17,859 nucleotides of DNA from Deinococcus sp. (GCF_018260405.1 NZ_JAGLBG010000053.1:1-17859); one strand, 5' to 3'; positions 9,550 to 17,859 are shown, numbered from the stretch's first letter. Made by a program: numbers and translations. The notes: generated by a model from the letters alone, not told the origin.

Positions 9550-9598
9550 GTGCAGTACGGAAGGCTGCCCCCGAGCGGGTTTATTATCCGCACTGCAC
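9550..9598. repeat. Inverted repeat, 12-bp arms
   Basis: GTGCAGTACGGA (9550-9561) and TCCGCACTGCAC (9587-9598) are complementary at 11 of 12 positions with a 25-nt loop. No T-tract follows, so it is not a standard terminator. It lies about 130 bases upstream of the GAF/HD-GYP-like start and 300 upstream of the YkgJ-type gene. Confidence 0.55.
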
Positions 9599-9762
9599 CG
9601 CCTATACGGACTCCGCTCAATTTCGCCCGCAGTTGGGAAGCGACCAGGCCCCTTCACGGGTGCCGCTTTGGTCAAGAAGCGGGCAGGCTTGCTCAAGCGA
9701 GTCCGTTTTGCCCAAGAAGGCACCGCCTGTACCGCCACGCCGCGAAACCTATATTTTTTCTA

Positions 9763-9817
9763 CTCGCCTCCGCCCAGATTGAATCCAACATTGCCCGGTT
9801 CAATCGGCAGTGCGTAT
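9763..9817. repeat. Dispersed palindromic repeat, copy 1
   Basis: It aligns with 14552-14605. The first 24 bases match at 19 positions, and the block GGTTCAATCG plus a terminal CGTAT are shared. Within the copy ATTGAA (9778-9783) and TTCAAT form a hairpin, with CC/GG extending the stem. Both copies are intergenic and each lies near the start of a gene. A GAGTCCGTTT block further upstream (9699-9708) resembles GAATCCGTTT, which is near-adjacent in copy 2, suggesting a longer or interrupted unit. Confidence 0.6.
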
Positions 9818-9885
9818 ACGTGTGTATTAAAGGGTCACAGAGAAGCTGCCCTCTATAGAATCTGGTCTTTTCAGTCCAGCTGCTC

Positions 9886-9891
9886 TAGGCT
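9886..9891 (+). promoter_or_regulatory. Putative -10 box (TAGGCT) of the YkgJ-type gene
   Basis: TAGGCT ends 7 bases before ATG 9899, consistent with a leaderless transcript. This also supports the short start over the upstream-open frame. Confidence 0.45.
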
Positions 9892-9898
9892 GGGGCCA

Positions 9899-10645
9899 AT
9901 GCCAGTTCCAGTCTCTGCGCCCAGTTTTCAAAGCGTGACCCAGCCTATCGAGCAGAGATACCGCCAGTATGCCCAGAAGGCCGCGCAGTGGACCAAGCAG
10001 TACGAGGCACGCGGCGGCAAGGTTTACTGCGGAGCCGGGTGTTTTCACTGCTGTGACATGCCCATTCGCCTCAGTCTGGCCGAGGCGCTGATCGTGGCGC
10101 AGGCGCTCGACCCCGCCGCCGCAACCCGTGTGGCGGCCCATGCCCACAAGGTTCAGGCCAACGCCCGTAGCGCCCCGGATGAGGAAAGCTACGTGGAACG
10201 CCACCGCCAGGAGGTCGGCTTTTGCCCCCTGCTTGACCGGGCCAGCGGCTCATGCACCCAGTACGCGGCGCGGCCCACCCGCTGCCGCGACACCTTCAGT
10301 GCCTTTCCGGCCCGTTACTGCGCGGCAGGAGCCTGGGAACAGATGACCCCGCATGAGCGGCGCGACTACCAGCGCGAGGTGGCCCGCACGCCCGGCACCG
10401 ATGGCGAGGTGCATTTCATAGCGCCACTGGAACACCTCAGCGAACCCGTCTGGATCACGGCCAGCAAAAGCATGCGCCAGCACTGGCGTATGGAAGTCTG
10501 GGGCGACTTCTGGAACCTGACCACCCTGGCCGCCGACCCGCAGTTTATGCAGGCGGTGGAACGGGGCCAGGGCCGCGCCGCGTGGCAACGGGCCAGCACC
10601 CTGAACCTGAGCCATCCGGTAACTCTGGAAATCGAGGAAGTGTAA
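9899..10645 (+). CDS. YkgJ-family Cys-cluster protein (putative Zn/Fe-binding)
   Basis: 248 aa. The family signature CxxxCxxCC is seen at C44, C48, C51 and C52 (YCGAGCFHCCDMPIRLS). It is followed by four further cysteines, C109 (GFCPLL), C119 (GSCTQYAARPTRC), C129 and C141. This eight-Cys layout is that of UPF0153/YkgJ proteins, which are thought to bind zinc or an iron-sulfur cluster; their biochemical role is not established. The chosen ATG 9899 starts 43 residues before the first Cys and has a TAGGCT box 7 bases upstream. The frame is open back to about 9668, but that part overlaps a dispersed repeat and has no family similarity. It is convergent with the CDF exporter gene, with only 11 bases between the stops. 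Confidence 0.85.
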   Translation: MPVPVSAPSFQSVTQPIEQRYRQYAQKAAQWTKQYEARGGKVYCGAGCFHCCDMPIRLSLAEALIVAQALDPAAATRVAAHAHKVQANARSAPDEESYVERHRQEVGFCPLLDRASGSCTQYAARPTRCRDTFSAFPARYCAAGAWEQMTPHERRDYQREVARTPGTDGEVHFIAPLEHLSEPVWITASKSMRQHWRMEVWGDFWNLTTLAADPQFMQAVERGQGRAAWQRASTLNLSHPVTLEIEEV

Positions 10646-10656
10646 CCAGGGTAAAA

Positions 10657-11565
10657 TCAGAGCACCAGCACACCCTGATGTTTGGCCTTTTCCTGCGGCT
10701 CGACATGAATGCTGATGCGTGCGCCTTCGAGTTTCTGGCGAATGGCGTCTTCCAGTCGGTCACAGATGATGTGCGACTCGCTGACGGTCATATTGCCCGG
10801 CACCACCAGATGAAACTCAACAAAGGTGATCTGCCCCGAGGTACGCGTGCGGAGGTCATGCATTTCCAGCGCGCCCGAGGCGTGGCTTTTCATGACCTCG
10901 CGGATGCGCTTTTCGGTCAGCTGATCCACGCCCCTGTCCATCAGACCGCCGACGCTTTCGCTCAGCAGGCCCCAACCGCTCCAGAGAATGTTGCAGGCCA
11001 CCAGAATAGCCAGCAGCGGGTCAAGGACGTGCCAGCCGGTCAATTTTGCCAGCACTACGCCGAGAACCACCCCGACACTGGTCACCACGTCGCTCAGCAC
11101 ATGCTTGCCGTCGGCCAGCAGCGCCGGGCTGCGGCTAGAGCGCCCGACCCGCAGCAGCAACACGCCCCAGACGAGATTGATGACACTGGCAATGAAATTG
11201 ACGCCCAGGCCCACGGGCGCGGCCTCGACTGCCCGGGGATGCAGTGCGTACGGCACCGCCACCGACAGGATGCTCAGGGCCGCCAGCACGATTAAAACTC
11301 CCTCGGCTACGGCACTCAGGTACTCGGCCTTGGTATGCCCATAGGGGTGGTTGTGGTCGGCGGGGCGCTGCGCGACGTACAGCGCCACGAGGGCCGCTCC
11401 CGAAGCCACCACGTTAATGATGCTTTCTAGGGCGTCGGAATACAGCGCCACGCTTCCAGTCAGGCGATAGGCCAGGAACTTGAGCGCCAGTACCCCTAGC
11501 GCAACGAAAACACCGACCCCAGCAAAGAGCATGGGGTTCGGTGGAGTAGAGGCCCGGGTGGTCAC
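10657..11565 (-). CDS. Cation diffusion facilitator (CDF) metal exporter
   Basis: 302 aa from GTG 11565; an internal ATG at 11532 is the alternative. About six membrane segments are followed by a cytoplasmic C-terminal domain of about 90 residues (KRIREVMKSH...ISIHVEPQEK), the standard CDF layout. Transport-site residues appear in SDALESIIN (D44) and DGKHVLSD (D152, H155, D159). The HNHPYGHTKAE loop is typical of the family. CDF proteins export Zn, Fe, Mn or similar divalent ions in exchange for protons. It starts 48 bases after the feoC-like gene on the same strand, which suggests Fe(II) or Mn(II) as cargo; this is inference. A TAGCCT box 7 bases before the GTG means it may also have its own promoter. 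Confidence 0.92.
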   Translation of the reverse strand: MTTRASTPPNPMLFAGVGVFVALGVLALKFLAYRLTGSVALYSDALESIINVVASGAALVALYVAQRPADHNHPYGHTKAEYLSAVAEGVLIVLAALSILSVAVPYALHPRAVEAAPVGLGVNFIASVINLVWGVLLLRVGRSSRSPALLADGKHVLSDVVTSVGVVLGVVLAKLTGWHVLDPLLAILVACNILWSGWGLLSESVGGLMDRGVDQLTEKRIREVMKSHASGALEMHDLRTRTSGQITFVEFHLVVPGNMTVSESHIICDRLEDAIRQKLEGARISIHVEPQEKAKHQGVLVL

Positions 11566-11572
11566 ACCCCGC

Positions 11573-11578
11573 AGGCTA
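11573..11578 (-). promoter_or_regulatory. Putative -10 box (TAGCCT) of the CDF gene
   Basis: On the minus strand TAGCCT ends 7 bases before GTG 11565. The position favours the GTG start and a separate leaderless transcript in addition to feo read-through. Confidence 0.4.
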
Positions 11579-11613
11579 ACAGGGTTAGGTGCGCCGAAAA
11601 CGTCCTGCCAGTC

Positions 11614-11964
11614 TCAGGTTCCTGCTCCGGTGACACGGCGCAGATACGCCTCGCCGCGCGGGGTCAGGCGCAGCAGGTTCAGTGGTGGAACGTCTCCCCC
11701 GGCGTTACGGCACAGGCTTTTGAGGGCGCACGGCCCGCACGAACAGTCGCCGCTGCCCTGCACAGCTTCCTGCACGTAACCGCTGCTGTGCAAGGTCCGC
11801 AGCATCCCTTCGAGCGCCGCCTGGGTGCTGCCCAGATCGTGGGCCAGTTCGCCGGGCGTGCGCGGGGCGTGGGCTACCGCTTCCAGAATGGTCGCCAGGT
11901 TCGCAACCGGGCGCGGGGACGCCTGAGACGAGGCCAAAGTCTTACCCCTTAGAAAACCAAACAT
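11614..11964 (-). CDS. feoC: FeoC-like winged-helix protein with Cys cluster
   Basis: 116 aa. Residues about 20-66 resemble a small winged helix (LATILEAVAHAPRTPGELAHDL, then an EGMLRTLHSSGYV wing). A four-Cys cluster follows at C74, C76, C79 and C85 (CSCGPCALKSLC). FeoC proteins combine a winged helix with a Cys-rich loop thought to carry an Fe-S cluster, and they bind FeoB or regulate feo. Position supports this: it starts 13 bases after feoB, and its AAGGA Shine-Dalgarno overlaps the feoB stop codon. The C-terminal part past the cluster (LRLTPRGEAYLRRV) looks like another helical segment, making it longer than classic enterobacterial FeoC. Family assignment is by architecture and context. 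Confidence 0.7.
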   Translation of the reverse strand: MFGFLRGKTLASSQASPRPVANLATILEAVAHAPRTPGELAHDLGSTQAALEGMLRTLHSSGYVQEAVQGSGDCSCGPCALKSLCRNAGGDVPPLNLLRLTPRGEAYLRRVTGAGT

Positions 11965-11977
11965 GACGCCACCGTCC

Positions 11978-14211
<2,234 letters not shown>

Positions 14212-14215
<4 letters not shown>

Positions 14216-14442
14216 AAGCGTACCCAGATACCGCCCAGATCACTGGCCCGCAGCGCAAGGTCGGTGCCGTTGATTCGCAGCTCGACCGGATCGCCCATCG
14301 GGGCGCGGCGCACGATGCTGACCCGCGCTCCGCGTACGAAACCAAGTTCCAGCAGGCGGCGGCGCAGCGGATGAGTCCTGTCGAGCGAGAGGATATAACC
14401 GCCCTCACCAGGCTTCAGAGAGTCAAGGGCCAGATCATCCAT
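14212..14442 (-). CDS. feoA: Ferrous iron transport accessory protein FeoA
   Basis: 76 aa, the usual FeoA size. The sequence follows the SH3-like fold: SLKPGEGGYI, then LRRRLLELGFVRGARVSIVRRAPMGDP, then VELRINGTDLALR. FeoA is a small cytoplasmic partner of FeoB. ATG 14442 has a TAAGAT box 8 bases upstream and no Shine-Dalgarno. The stop overlaps the feoB start by 4 bases. It is the first gene of the feoABC-CDF cassette. No Fur or DtxR/MntR box was recognised by eye in the 275 bases upstream. Confidence 0.93.
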
Positions 14443-14450
14443 ACCCGAGT

Positions 14451-14456
14451 ATCTTA
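14451..14456 (-). promoter_or_regulatory. Putative -10 box (TAAGAT) of feoA
   Basis: On the minus strand TAAGAT ends 8 bases before ATG 14442. A TTCCCA hexamer about 17 bases further upstream is a weak -35 candidate. Confidence 0.4.
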
Positions 14457-14551
14457 GTCGGTTTTATCGGATTTGGGAAGGAGCAGGGCAAACAGTGGGT
14501 TATACAGATGCGGCAAATGGCGTTGACCCCAAAGAATCCGTTTCTCGCCTC

Positions 14552-14605
14552 CTCACCTCCGCTCGAATTGAATCTGAAACTGCCTGGTTCAATCGCAATT
14601 CGTAT
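14552..14605. repeat. Dispersed palindromic repeat, copy 2
   Basis: It aligns with 9763-9817 (see copy 1). Here CGAATT and AATTCG flank the unit as an outer inverted pair and ATTGAA/TTCAAT as an inner pair, so the sequence can fold into a hairpin. It is preceded by GAATCCGTTT (14534-14543). It lies in the 274-bp gap between feoA and the fakA stop, and nothing else in that gap is identifiable. Confidence 0.6.
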
Positions 14606-14716
14606 CAGATGTTGCCACGGCTCAATGTGGTCATCAGGTTTGGGACTTGCCGCATCACAAAAAGCCGGAATCCTGCGCCCCGACTTCGTGTGTACCGCTC
14701 CAGCAGGTGTTCCAGC

Positions 14717-16336
14717 CTATTCCAGTGTGACCAGATAGTCGTACAAGTCGGGGCCGCCCGCGTGAGTCTCGATTTCCAGAGCCGGAAACTCTTTCTTAAT
14801 GCGTCCGGCCAGTGTGGCCAGGTCCGCTTCCGTCTTCTGCGGGCCGCCGAACACCGTGGCGATTTCCTGTCCGGTATAGCCTTTGCCCAGCATCTCCAGC
14901 ACGCTGTCTTCGGGGCTGCCGCCCGCCTGCGCCAGTTCGTCATCGCGCAGACCGATCACGTCGCCTTCCTTGATGTCGAGCGTTCGGCCATCCTTGGTCA
15001 TGATGTTGGTGGTTCGGCTGGCCCGCGTCACTTCAAAAGTCGTCACGTTGGCCGCCAACTCGGTCATGGCCTGCGCCAGCTCGTCGGCGGGTATATCCGA
15101 TTGAAAGGCCAGGGCCGCGCCCATGCCTTGCCCCAGCGTTGTGGTCGGCACCACCACGGCGCGGCCCTGCATCAGTTCCACCACTTTCTCAGCCGCCATC
15201 AACACGTTTTTGTTGTTCGGCAGAATAATGACCTTTTCGGCGCTGACACTGCGCACCGCGTCTACGATGTCTTGCACACTGGGATTGGCCGTCTGCCCGC
15301 CCGAAACGATACGTGCGCCCAGGCTGCGGAACAGTTTGACCAGCCCGTGACCGTTAGCGACAGCCACCAGCCCGGTAGGCGGAATTTCTTCCTCGGCGCG
15401 GGCCGCCGCTCCGGCCATACCCAGAATCTCGGTGTGCTGCTCGGACATATCCTCGACCTTGGTTTTGAGCATCTTGCCGTAGCGGCCCACCGTAGCCAGC
15501 AGCTGATCGGGTTCGTTGGTGTGAATGTGCCCCTTGACATACCCTTCTGCGCCCACGACCAGCAGACTGTCCCCGAACGGGCTGACCAGTTCGCGGATTT
15601 CCTCGATGGGCTTGGTCGCCTCCGACATCAGAAACTCGGTACAAAAGCCGAATTCCTCATTCTCGAACTGTTGCTGGGCGTAGCTGGTAATTTCGGGCGC
15701 AGGCGGCAACGCGTCGCCCCGTAGCGAGGCCAGCATGCCCTGGACCAGATACAAGTAGCCCTGACCGCCGCTGTCGATCACGCCAGCTTGCTTTAGCGCT
15801 GGCAGCATCTCGGGGGTCTGGTCCAGCAGCTCCTGACCCCTGAAAAGGGCATTTTCCAGCACCTGCGCGGGCGTCTCGCCCTGCCGCTGTGCGCCCTCGG
15901 CCACGCCGCGTGCCACAGTCAAAATGGTACCCTCAACAGGCTTCATAACAGCGCTGTAACCACTTTTCTGTGCCGCCAGAAAGGCCTTACCCAGCGTTCC
16001 CGCATCAATCTCCCTGGCGTCACGGATCGTCTCGGCAAAGCCCTTGAGCAGCTGCGAAAGAATGACACCGCTGTTGCCGCGTGCGCCCAGCAGCGCTCCA
16101 TAACTGATGGCGCGGGCCACACTGCTCATACTGTGCTGGTCGGCGGTTTCCAGTTCACGGCGCACCGATTGCATGGTCAGGTGCATGTTGGTGCCGGTAT
16201 CGCCGTCGGGCACCGGATAGACGTTCAGGGCGTTGACCTGCTCACGGTACACGCCGAGCCAGTCGGTGGCGTAGCGCAGCATAGCGGCCAGCTGGTCAGG
16301 CATAATCCTAGCCGCATCAGGCGCAGTCTTCGTCAT
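14717..16336 (-). CDS. fakA: Fatty acid kinase FakA (DAK/YloV family)
   Basis: 539 aa, close to the roughly 550 aa of characterised FakA. The N-terminal DhaL-type ATP-binding domain has NALNVYPVPDGDTGTN (D44, D46, N50 bind metal-ATP) and GARGNSGVILSQ (84-95). The middle domain has C232 (FGFCTEF) and H270/H272 (GHIHTNEPD), matching the Zn-binding triad described for FakA. A C-terminal DegV-like domain follows. FakA phosphorylates fatty acids presented by a FakB (DegV) partner, feeding exogenous fatty acids to phospholipid synthesis. No FakB is in the window. ATG 16336 sits one base after the asp23 stop (TGATATG), so translation is likely coupled; ATG 16303 is an alternative. The asp23-fakA order matches yloU-yloV of Bacillus. 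Confidence 0.92.
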   Translation of the reverse strand: MTKTAPDAARIMPDQLAAMLRYATDWLGVYREQVNALNVYPVPDGDTGTNMHLTMQSVRRELETADQHSMSSVARAISYGALLGARGNSGVILSQLLKGFAETIRDAREIDAGTLGKAFLAAQKSGYSAVMKPVEGTILTVARGVAEGAQRQGETPAQVLENALFRGQELLDQTPEMLPALKQAGVIDSGGQGYLYLVQGMLASLRGDALPPAPEITSYAQQQFENEEFGFCTEFLMSEATKPIEEIRELVSPFGDSLLVVGAEGYVKGHIHTNEPDQLLATVGRYGKMLKTKVEDMSEQHTEILGMAGAAARAEEEIPPTGLVAVANGHGLVKLFRSLGARIVSGGQTANPSVQDIVDAVRSVSAEKVIILPNNKNVLMAAEKVVELMQGRAVVVPTTTLGQGMGAALAFQSDIPADELAQAMTELAANVTTFEVTRASRTTNIMTKDGRTLDIKEGDVIGLRDDELAQAGGSPEDSVLEMLGKGYTGQEIATVFGGPQKTEADLATLAGRIKKEFPALEIETHAGGPDLYDYLVTLE

Positions 16337-16337
16337 A

Positions 16338-16670
16338 TCAGGCACGCTGCACCCCCACAGCGTGGATACGGGCCGCTGCCAGATCAATGCCCGCCTGCGT
16401 TTTGGTAACGTGAGTGACGCGGTCGGTAATGTTTTCAGCCACACGCGGGATACTCACGCCGTAGGCCACCACGATATAGATGTCGGCGGTAAATCTGCCG
16501 CTTTCCCTACCGATGACCACACCGTCGCTGACATTGGCCCGCCCCAGCACGCGGCTGAGGCCTTCCTTGAGACTAGCAGGAGCCATGCCGACCACGCCCG
16601 GAATCTCGTGCGCCGTCAGGCCGATGAGGGAAGCCAGTGCGCCCTCGGAAATTTGAATGGTGCCACTCAT
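16338..16670 (-). CDS. Asp23/Gls24 family envelope stress response protein
   Basis: 110 aa. The Asp23/DUF322 pattern is clear: an N-terminal IQISEGALASLIGLTAHEIPGVVGM, a central strand region FTADIYIVVAYGVSIPRVAENI, and a helical end with RVTHVTKTQAGIDLAA. These small proteins are linked to envelope stress and, as YloU, are paired with FakA/YloV. Their direct activity is not known. ATG 16670 fits the family start; upstream in-frame sequence runs through tRNA genes and is not coding. A TATACT box lies 11 bases before the ATG. The gene is the first of a two-gene operon with fakA. Confidence 0.92.
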   Translation of the reverse strand: MSGTIQISEGALASLIGLTAHEIPGVVGMAPASLKEGLSRVLGRANVSDGVVIGRESGRFTADIYIVVAYGVSIPRVAENITDRVTHVTKTQAGIDLAAARIHAVGVQRA

Positions 16671-16681
16671 AAGTACTCGCG

Positions 16682-16687
16682 AGTATA
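16682..16687 (-). promoter_or_regulatory. Putative -10 box (TATACT) of asp23-fakA
   Basis: On the minus strand TATACT ends 11 bases before ATG 16670, giving a very short leader. A palindromic AGTACTCGCGAGTATACA context surrounds it (AGTACTCGCGAGTACT-like symmetry), which could be an operator. Confidence 0.45.
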
Positions 16688-16714
16688 CAGGGCAGCCAAG
16701 CACCCGGCCCCCAC

Positions 16715-16742
16715 TAGACTTGCGCTCGTAATCTGCTATAGT
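16715..16742 (+). promoter_or_regulatory. Putative promoter of the tRNA cluster
   Basis: TAGACT (16715-16720), a 16-bp spacer, then TATAGT (16737-16742). This lies 23 bases upstream of tRNA-Pro. The -10 is good and the -35 weak. Confidence 0.5.
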
Positions 16743-16765
16743 GCCCACCGCGCTTAGGCGCATGG

Positions 16766-16842
<77 letters not shown>

Positions 16843-16850
16843 TTATTTGG

Positions 16851-16924
<74 letters not shown>

Positions 16925-16933
16925 GAAAGGAAG

Positions 16934-16957
16934 GCTCCCTCATCGGGAGTTTTTTTT
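16934..16957 (+). terminator. Intrinsic terminator after tRNA-Gly
   Basis: CTCCC (16935-16939), a TCATC loop, GGGAG (16945-16949), then eight T. It would end the tRNA-Pro/tRNA-Gly transcript. The next tRNA begins only 4 bases after the T-run. Confidence 0.85.
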
Positions 16958-16961
16958 ATAG

Positions 16962-17038
<77 letters not shown>

Positions 17039-17045
17039 CAAATAC

Positions 17046-17070
17046 CCCCGCCCAGCGCGGGGCGTTCCTT
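17046..17070 (+). terminator. Intrinsic terminator after tRNA-Arg
   Basis: CCCCGC (17046-17051) and GCGGGG (17057-17062) form a stem with a 5-nt loop, followed by a T-rich stretch (GTTCCTTTT). It begins 8 bases past the tRNA-Arg CCA. Confidence 0.65.
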
Positions 17071-17094
17071 TTGGCCGCACCCTGCCCAGCCCCA

Positions 17095-17137
17095 GCGGGG
17101 GCGGTGTTTTAGTAACCGTTTAGTTACCGGCCCCCGC
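17095..17137. repeat. Strong long hairpin between tRNA-Arg and the IS right end
   Basis: GCGGGGGC (17095-17102) pairs perfectly with GCCCCCGC (17130-17137). An inner stem GTAAC/GTTAC (17112-17116, 17123-17127) encloses a 6-nt loop. The loop region also reads as an imperfect 11-bp tandem, TTTAGTAACCG then TTTAGTTACCG. No T-tract follows the full stem. Role unknown. Confidence 0.5.
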
Positions 17138-17148
17138 GTGGTCACTCT

Positions 17149-17184
17149 GACTCAGGGGCAGCGCTGGGGGTCGTAGGCTGAGTC
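17149..17184. repeat. Inverted repeat abutting the IS right-end hairpin
   Basis: GACTCAG (17149-17155) and CTGAGTC (17178-17184) are perfect inverted copies with a 22-nt loop. The right arm ends one base before the IS200/IS605-type hairpin at 17186. Confidence 0.45.
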
Positions 17185-17185
17185 T

Positions 17186-17207
17186 CCCCACGCCTAAAGG
17201 CGGGGGG
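17186..17207 (-). ncRNA. Predicted 3' hairpin of TnpB guide (reRNA/omega RNA) scaffold
   Basis: In studied IS200/IS605 elements the guide RNA spans the end of tnpB and the right end, and its guide segment is the adjacent flanking DNA. Here the minus-strand hairpin CCCCCCGCC-TTTA-GGCGTGGGG sits exactly there and contains the tnpB TAG stop in its loop. The guide would then start just left of 17186, reading toward lower coordinates. That this RNA is made is inference. Confidence 0.5.
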
Positions 17208-17859
17208 TTCTTGGTGTATTGAGCGCCAAGTGACGTGGGAAGCATGGTTTATAGCGCACGCCTCTCACGGGGGGACTCATGACCCCGACTACTGGTTTCC
17301 CGAAGGTATCCAGATACTTTGCTCTGATGTTCATCGCACCCACGGCATCCCTATCACACACAAACCCACACCGACAGCGGTACGTCCGGCCTCTTGGCTT
17401 ATGACGTTCCGCACACTGCGGGCAGGTTTGTGAGGTGTACGCCTCATCCATCAGCTTGACTTGCATCCCCAGTCGCTCCGCTTTGTACTTGACCATCTGG
17501 CGGAACTTACCGAATGACCACCCGTGGAGCTTCTGGTTTGCTTTTTTGCCGTACTGCATGGATTTACGGATGTCTCTGATGTCGCCAATGACGACCGTTT
17601 GCACGCCCTGGTTGTACAACGTGGAAACAAGGTGACAGCTTTGCTTGTGCTGAATGTCTCGGATTTGATTATCAATCCGGCGAGTGGCACGGTTCTTAGC
17701 CCTGATGAGCTTTTTCCGACGACGACTGCTTTTTACTGAAGCATTCCCCTTTCTGGTTCTGGAAATCTTGGCATCCAATTTGGCGATAACTTTGGCGCGG
17801 TAGCGTGATTTACTGCGTGCCACACGGCCTGAGTAGATGGTGGACTGCTCACCTTCGTA
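17194..17859 (-). CDS. tnpB: TnpB RNA-guided nuclease / transposase-associated protein (3' part; 5' beyond window)
   Basis: The frame is open from the window edge (YEGEQSTIYSGRVARSK...) to TAG 17194, so only about the last 220 residues are seen. A basic helical region (KSSRRRKKLIRAKNRATRR) precedes the RuvC-II region VVIGDIRDIRKSM. The zinc ribbon follows: CPQC...YRCRCG. The RuvC-III motif CDRDAVGAMNI is intact. The usual RuvC-II Glu (ED) position reads GD, as I recall in one TnpB subgroup; the Glu in DEAYTSQTC could serve instead. RuvC-I is outside the window. TnpB proteins are guide-RNA-directed DNA nucleases that help retain the IS. Whether this copy has its catalytic Asp in RuvC-I cannot be judged. 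Confidence 0.88.
   Translation of the reverse strand, partial: YEGEQSTIYSGRVARSKSRYRAKVIAKLDAKISRTRKGNASVKSSRRRKKLIRAKNRATRRIDNQIRDIQHKQSCHLVSTLYNQGVQTVVIGDIRDIRKSMQYGKKANQKLHGWSFGKFRQMVKYKAERLGMQVKLMDEAYTSQTCPQCAERHKPRGRTYRCRCGFVCDRDAVGAMNIRAKYLDTFGKPVVGVMSPPVRGVRYKPCFPRHLALNTPRTPRL

Larger units (their letters stand above)
9420..9898. other. 479-bp intergenic region without a supported gene
   Basis: Between the divergent GAF/HD and YkgJ-type genes. Open frames here are low-complexity shadows with no family resemblance. The region holds a TATACT box for the minus-strand gene, an inverted repeat at 9550-9598, a long-range CGGACTC/GAGTCCG pair (9607-9613, 9699-9705), a dispersed palindromic repeat at 9763-9817, and a TAGGCT box for the plus-strand gene. 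Confidence 0.6.
17178..17859 (-). mobile_element. IS200/IS605-family element, right end and partial tnpB
   Basis: The tnpB reading frame is followed by a right-end hairpin of IS200/IS605 type. CCCCACGCC (17186-17194) and GGCGGGGGG (17199-17207) pair at 8 of 9 positions with a TAAA loop. The element's exact right edge cannot be fixed; it probably lies within about 10 bases to the left of 17186. The left part, and any tnpA, are beyond the window. It lies 140 bases past the tRNA-Arg gene. Confidence 0.75.

Noticed and set aside
9668..9898. Longer N-terminus for the YkgJ-type protein
   Set aside because: It would run through a dispersed repeat and a promoter-like box and has no similarity to the family.
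10646..10680. CAGGGT/ACCCTG pair at the convergent YkgJ-CDF junction as a terminator
   Set aside because: The stem is only 6 bp with an 18-nt loop and no T-tract on either side.

Overview
The window is about 17.9 kb of GC-rich, gene-dense bacterial chromosome. It most likely comes from a Deinococcus-type organism (Deinococcota). I infer this from four things: gene content (WecA-like transferase, feoABC plus a cation exporter, Asp23/FakA pair, MEP-pathway ispH), frequent GTG starts, a TANNNT box placed 6-9 bases before many start codons (typical of the leaderless mRNAs common in Deinococcus), and a tRNA cluster of bacterial type with encoded CCA ends. No species can be named from the sequence alone.

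Layout from left to right. A bidirectional terminator (about 126-154) closes a minus-strand WecA/MraY-superfamily transferase (182-1309). A secreted two-HKD phospholipase D-like protein (1461-2999) is divergent from it and is followed by ispH (3053-4048). A highly palindromic stretch of about 140 bp (4097-4236) lies between ispH and the next gene. A long minus-strand run then reads, in transcription order: GAF plus degenerate HD-GYP protein (9419-8412), APH-fold kinase (8341-7502), degenerate shikimate-dehydrogenase-like protein (7395-6622), guaA (6581-5046) and a metallo-beta-lactamase-fold hydrolase (4887-4228). A non-coding gap of 479 bp (9420-9898) holds an inverted repeat and one copy of a dispersed palindromic repeat. 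A YkgJ-type Cys-cluster protein (9899-10645) follows on the plus strand.

The second half begins with a minus-strand metal cassette, feoA-feoB-feoC-like-CDF exporter (14442-10657), which couples Fe(II) import to a cation exporter. A second copy of the dispersed repeat lies just upstream (14552-14605). Next comes the minus-strand asp23-fakA pair (16670-14717). Three plus-strand tRNA genes (Pro-TGG, Gly-TCC, Arg-TCT; 16766-17038) have terminators after Gly and after Arg. At the right edge, an IS200/IS605-family tnpB enters from beyond the window (17859-17194, minus). Its stop codon lies in the loop of a right-end hairpin that would form the 3' part of its guide (reRNA/omega RNA) scaffold.

Functionally most of the window is housekeeping: GMP synthesis, isoprenoid precursor synthesis, iron uptake, fatty-acid kinase, tRNAs. 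The points most worth a second look are three enzyme-family proteins that lack expected catalytic residues (WecA-like, shikimate-dehydrogenase-like, HD-GYP), the folded element at 4097-4236, the pair of palindromic dispersed repeats, the Feo-CDF arrangement, a tRNA-Gly with two mismatched stems, and the TnpB right end.
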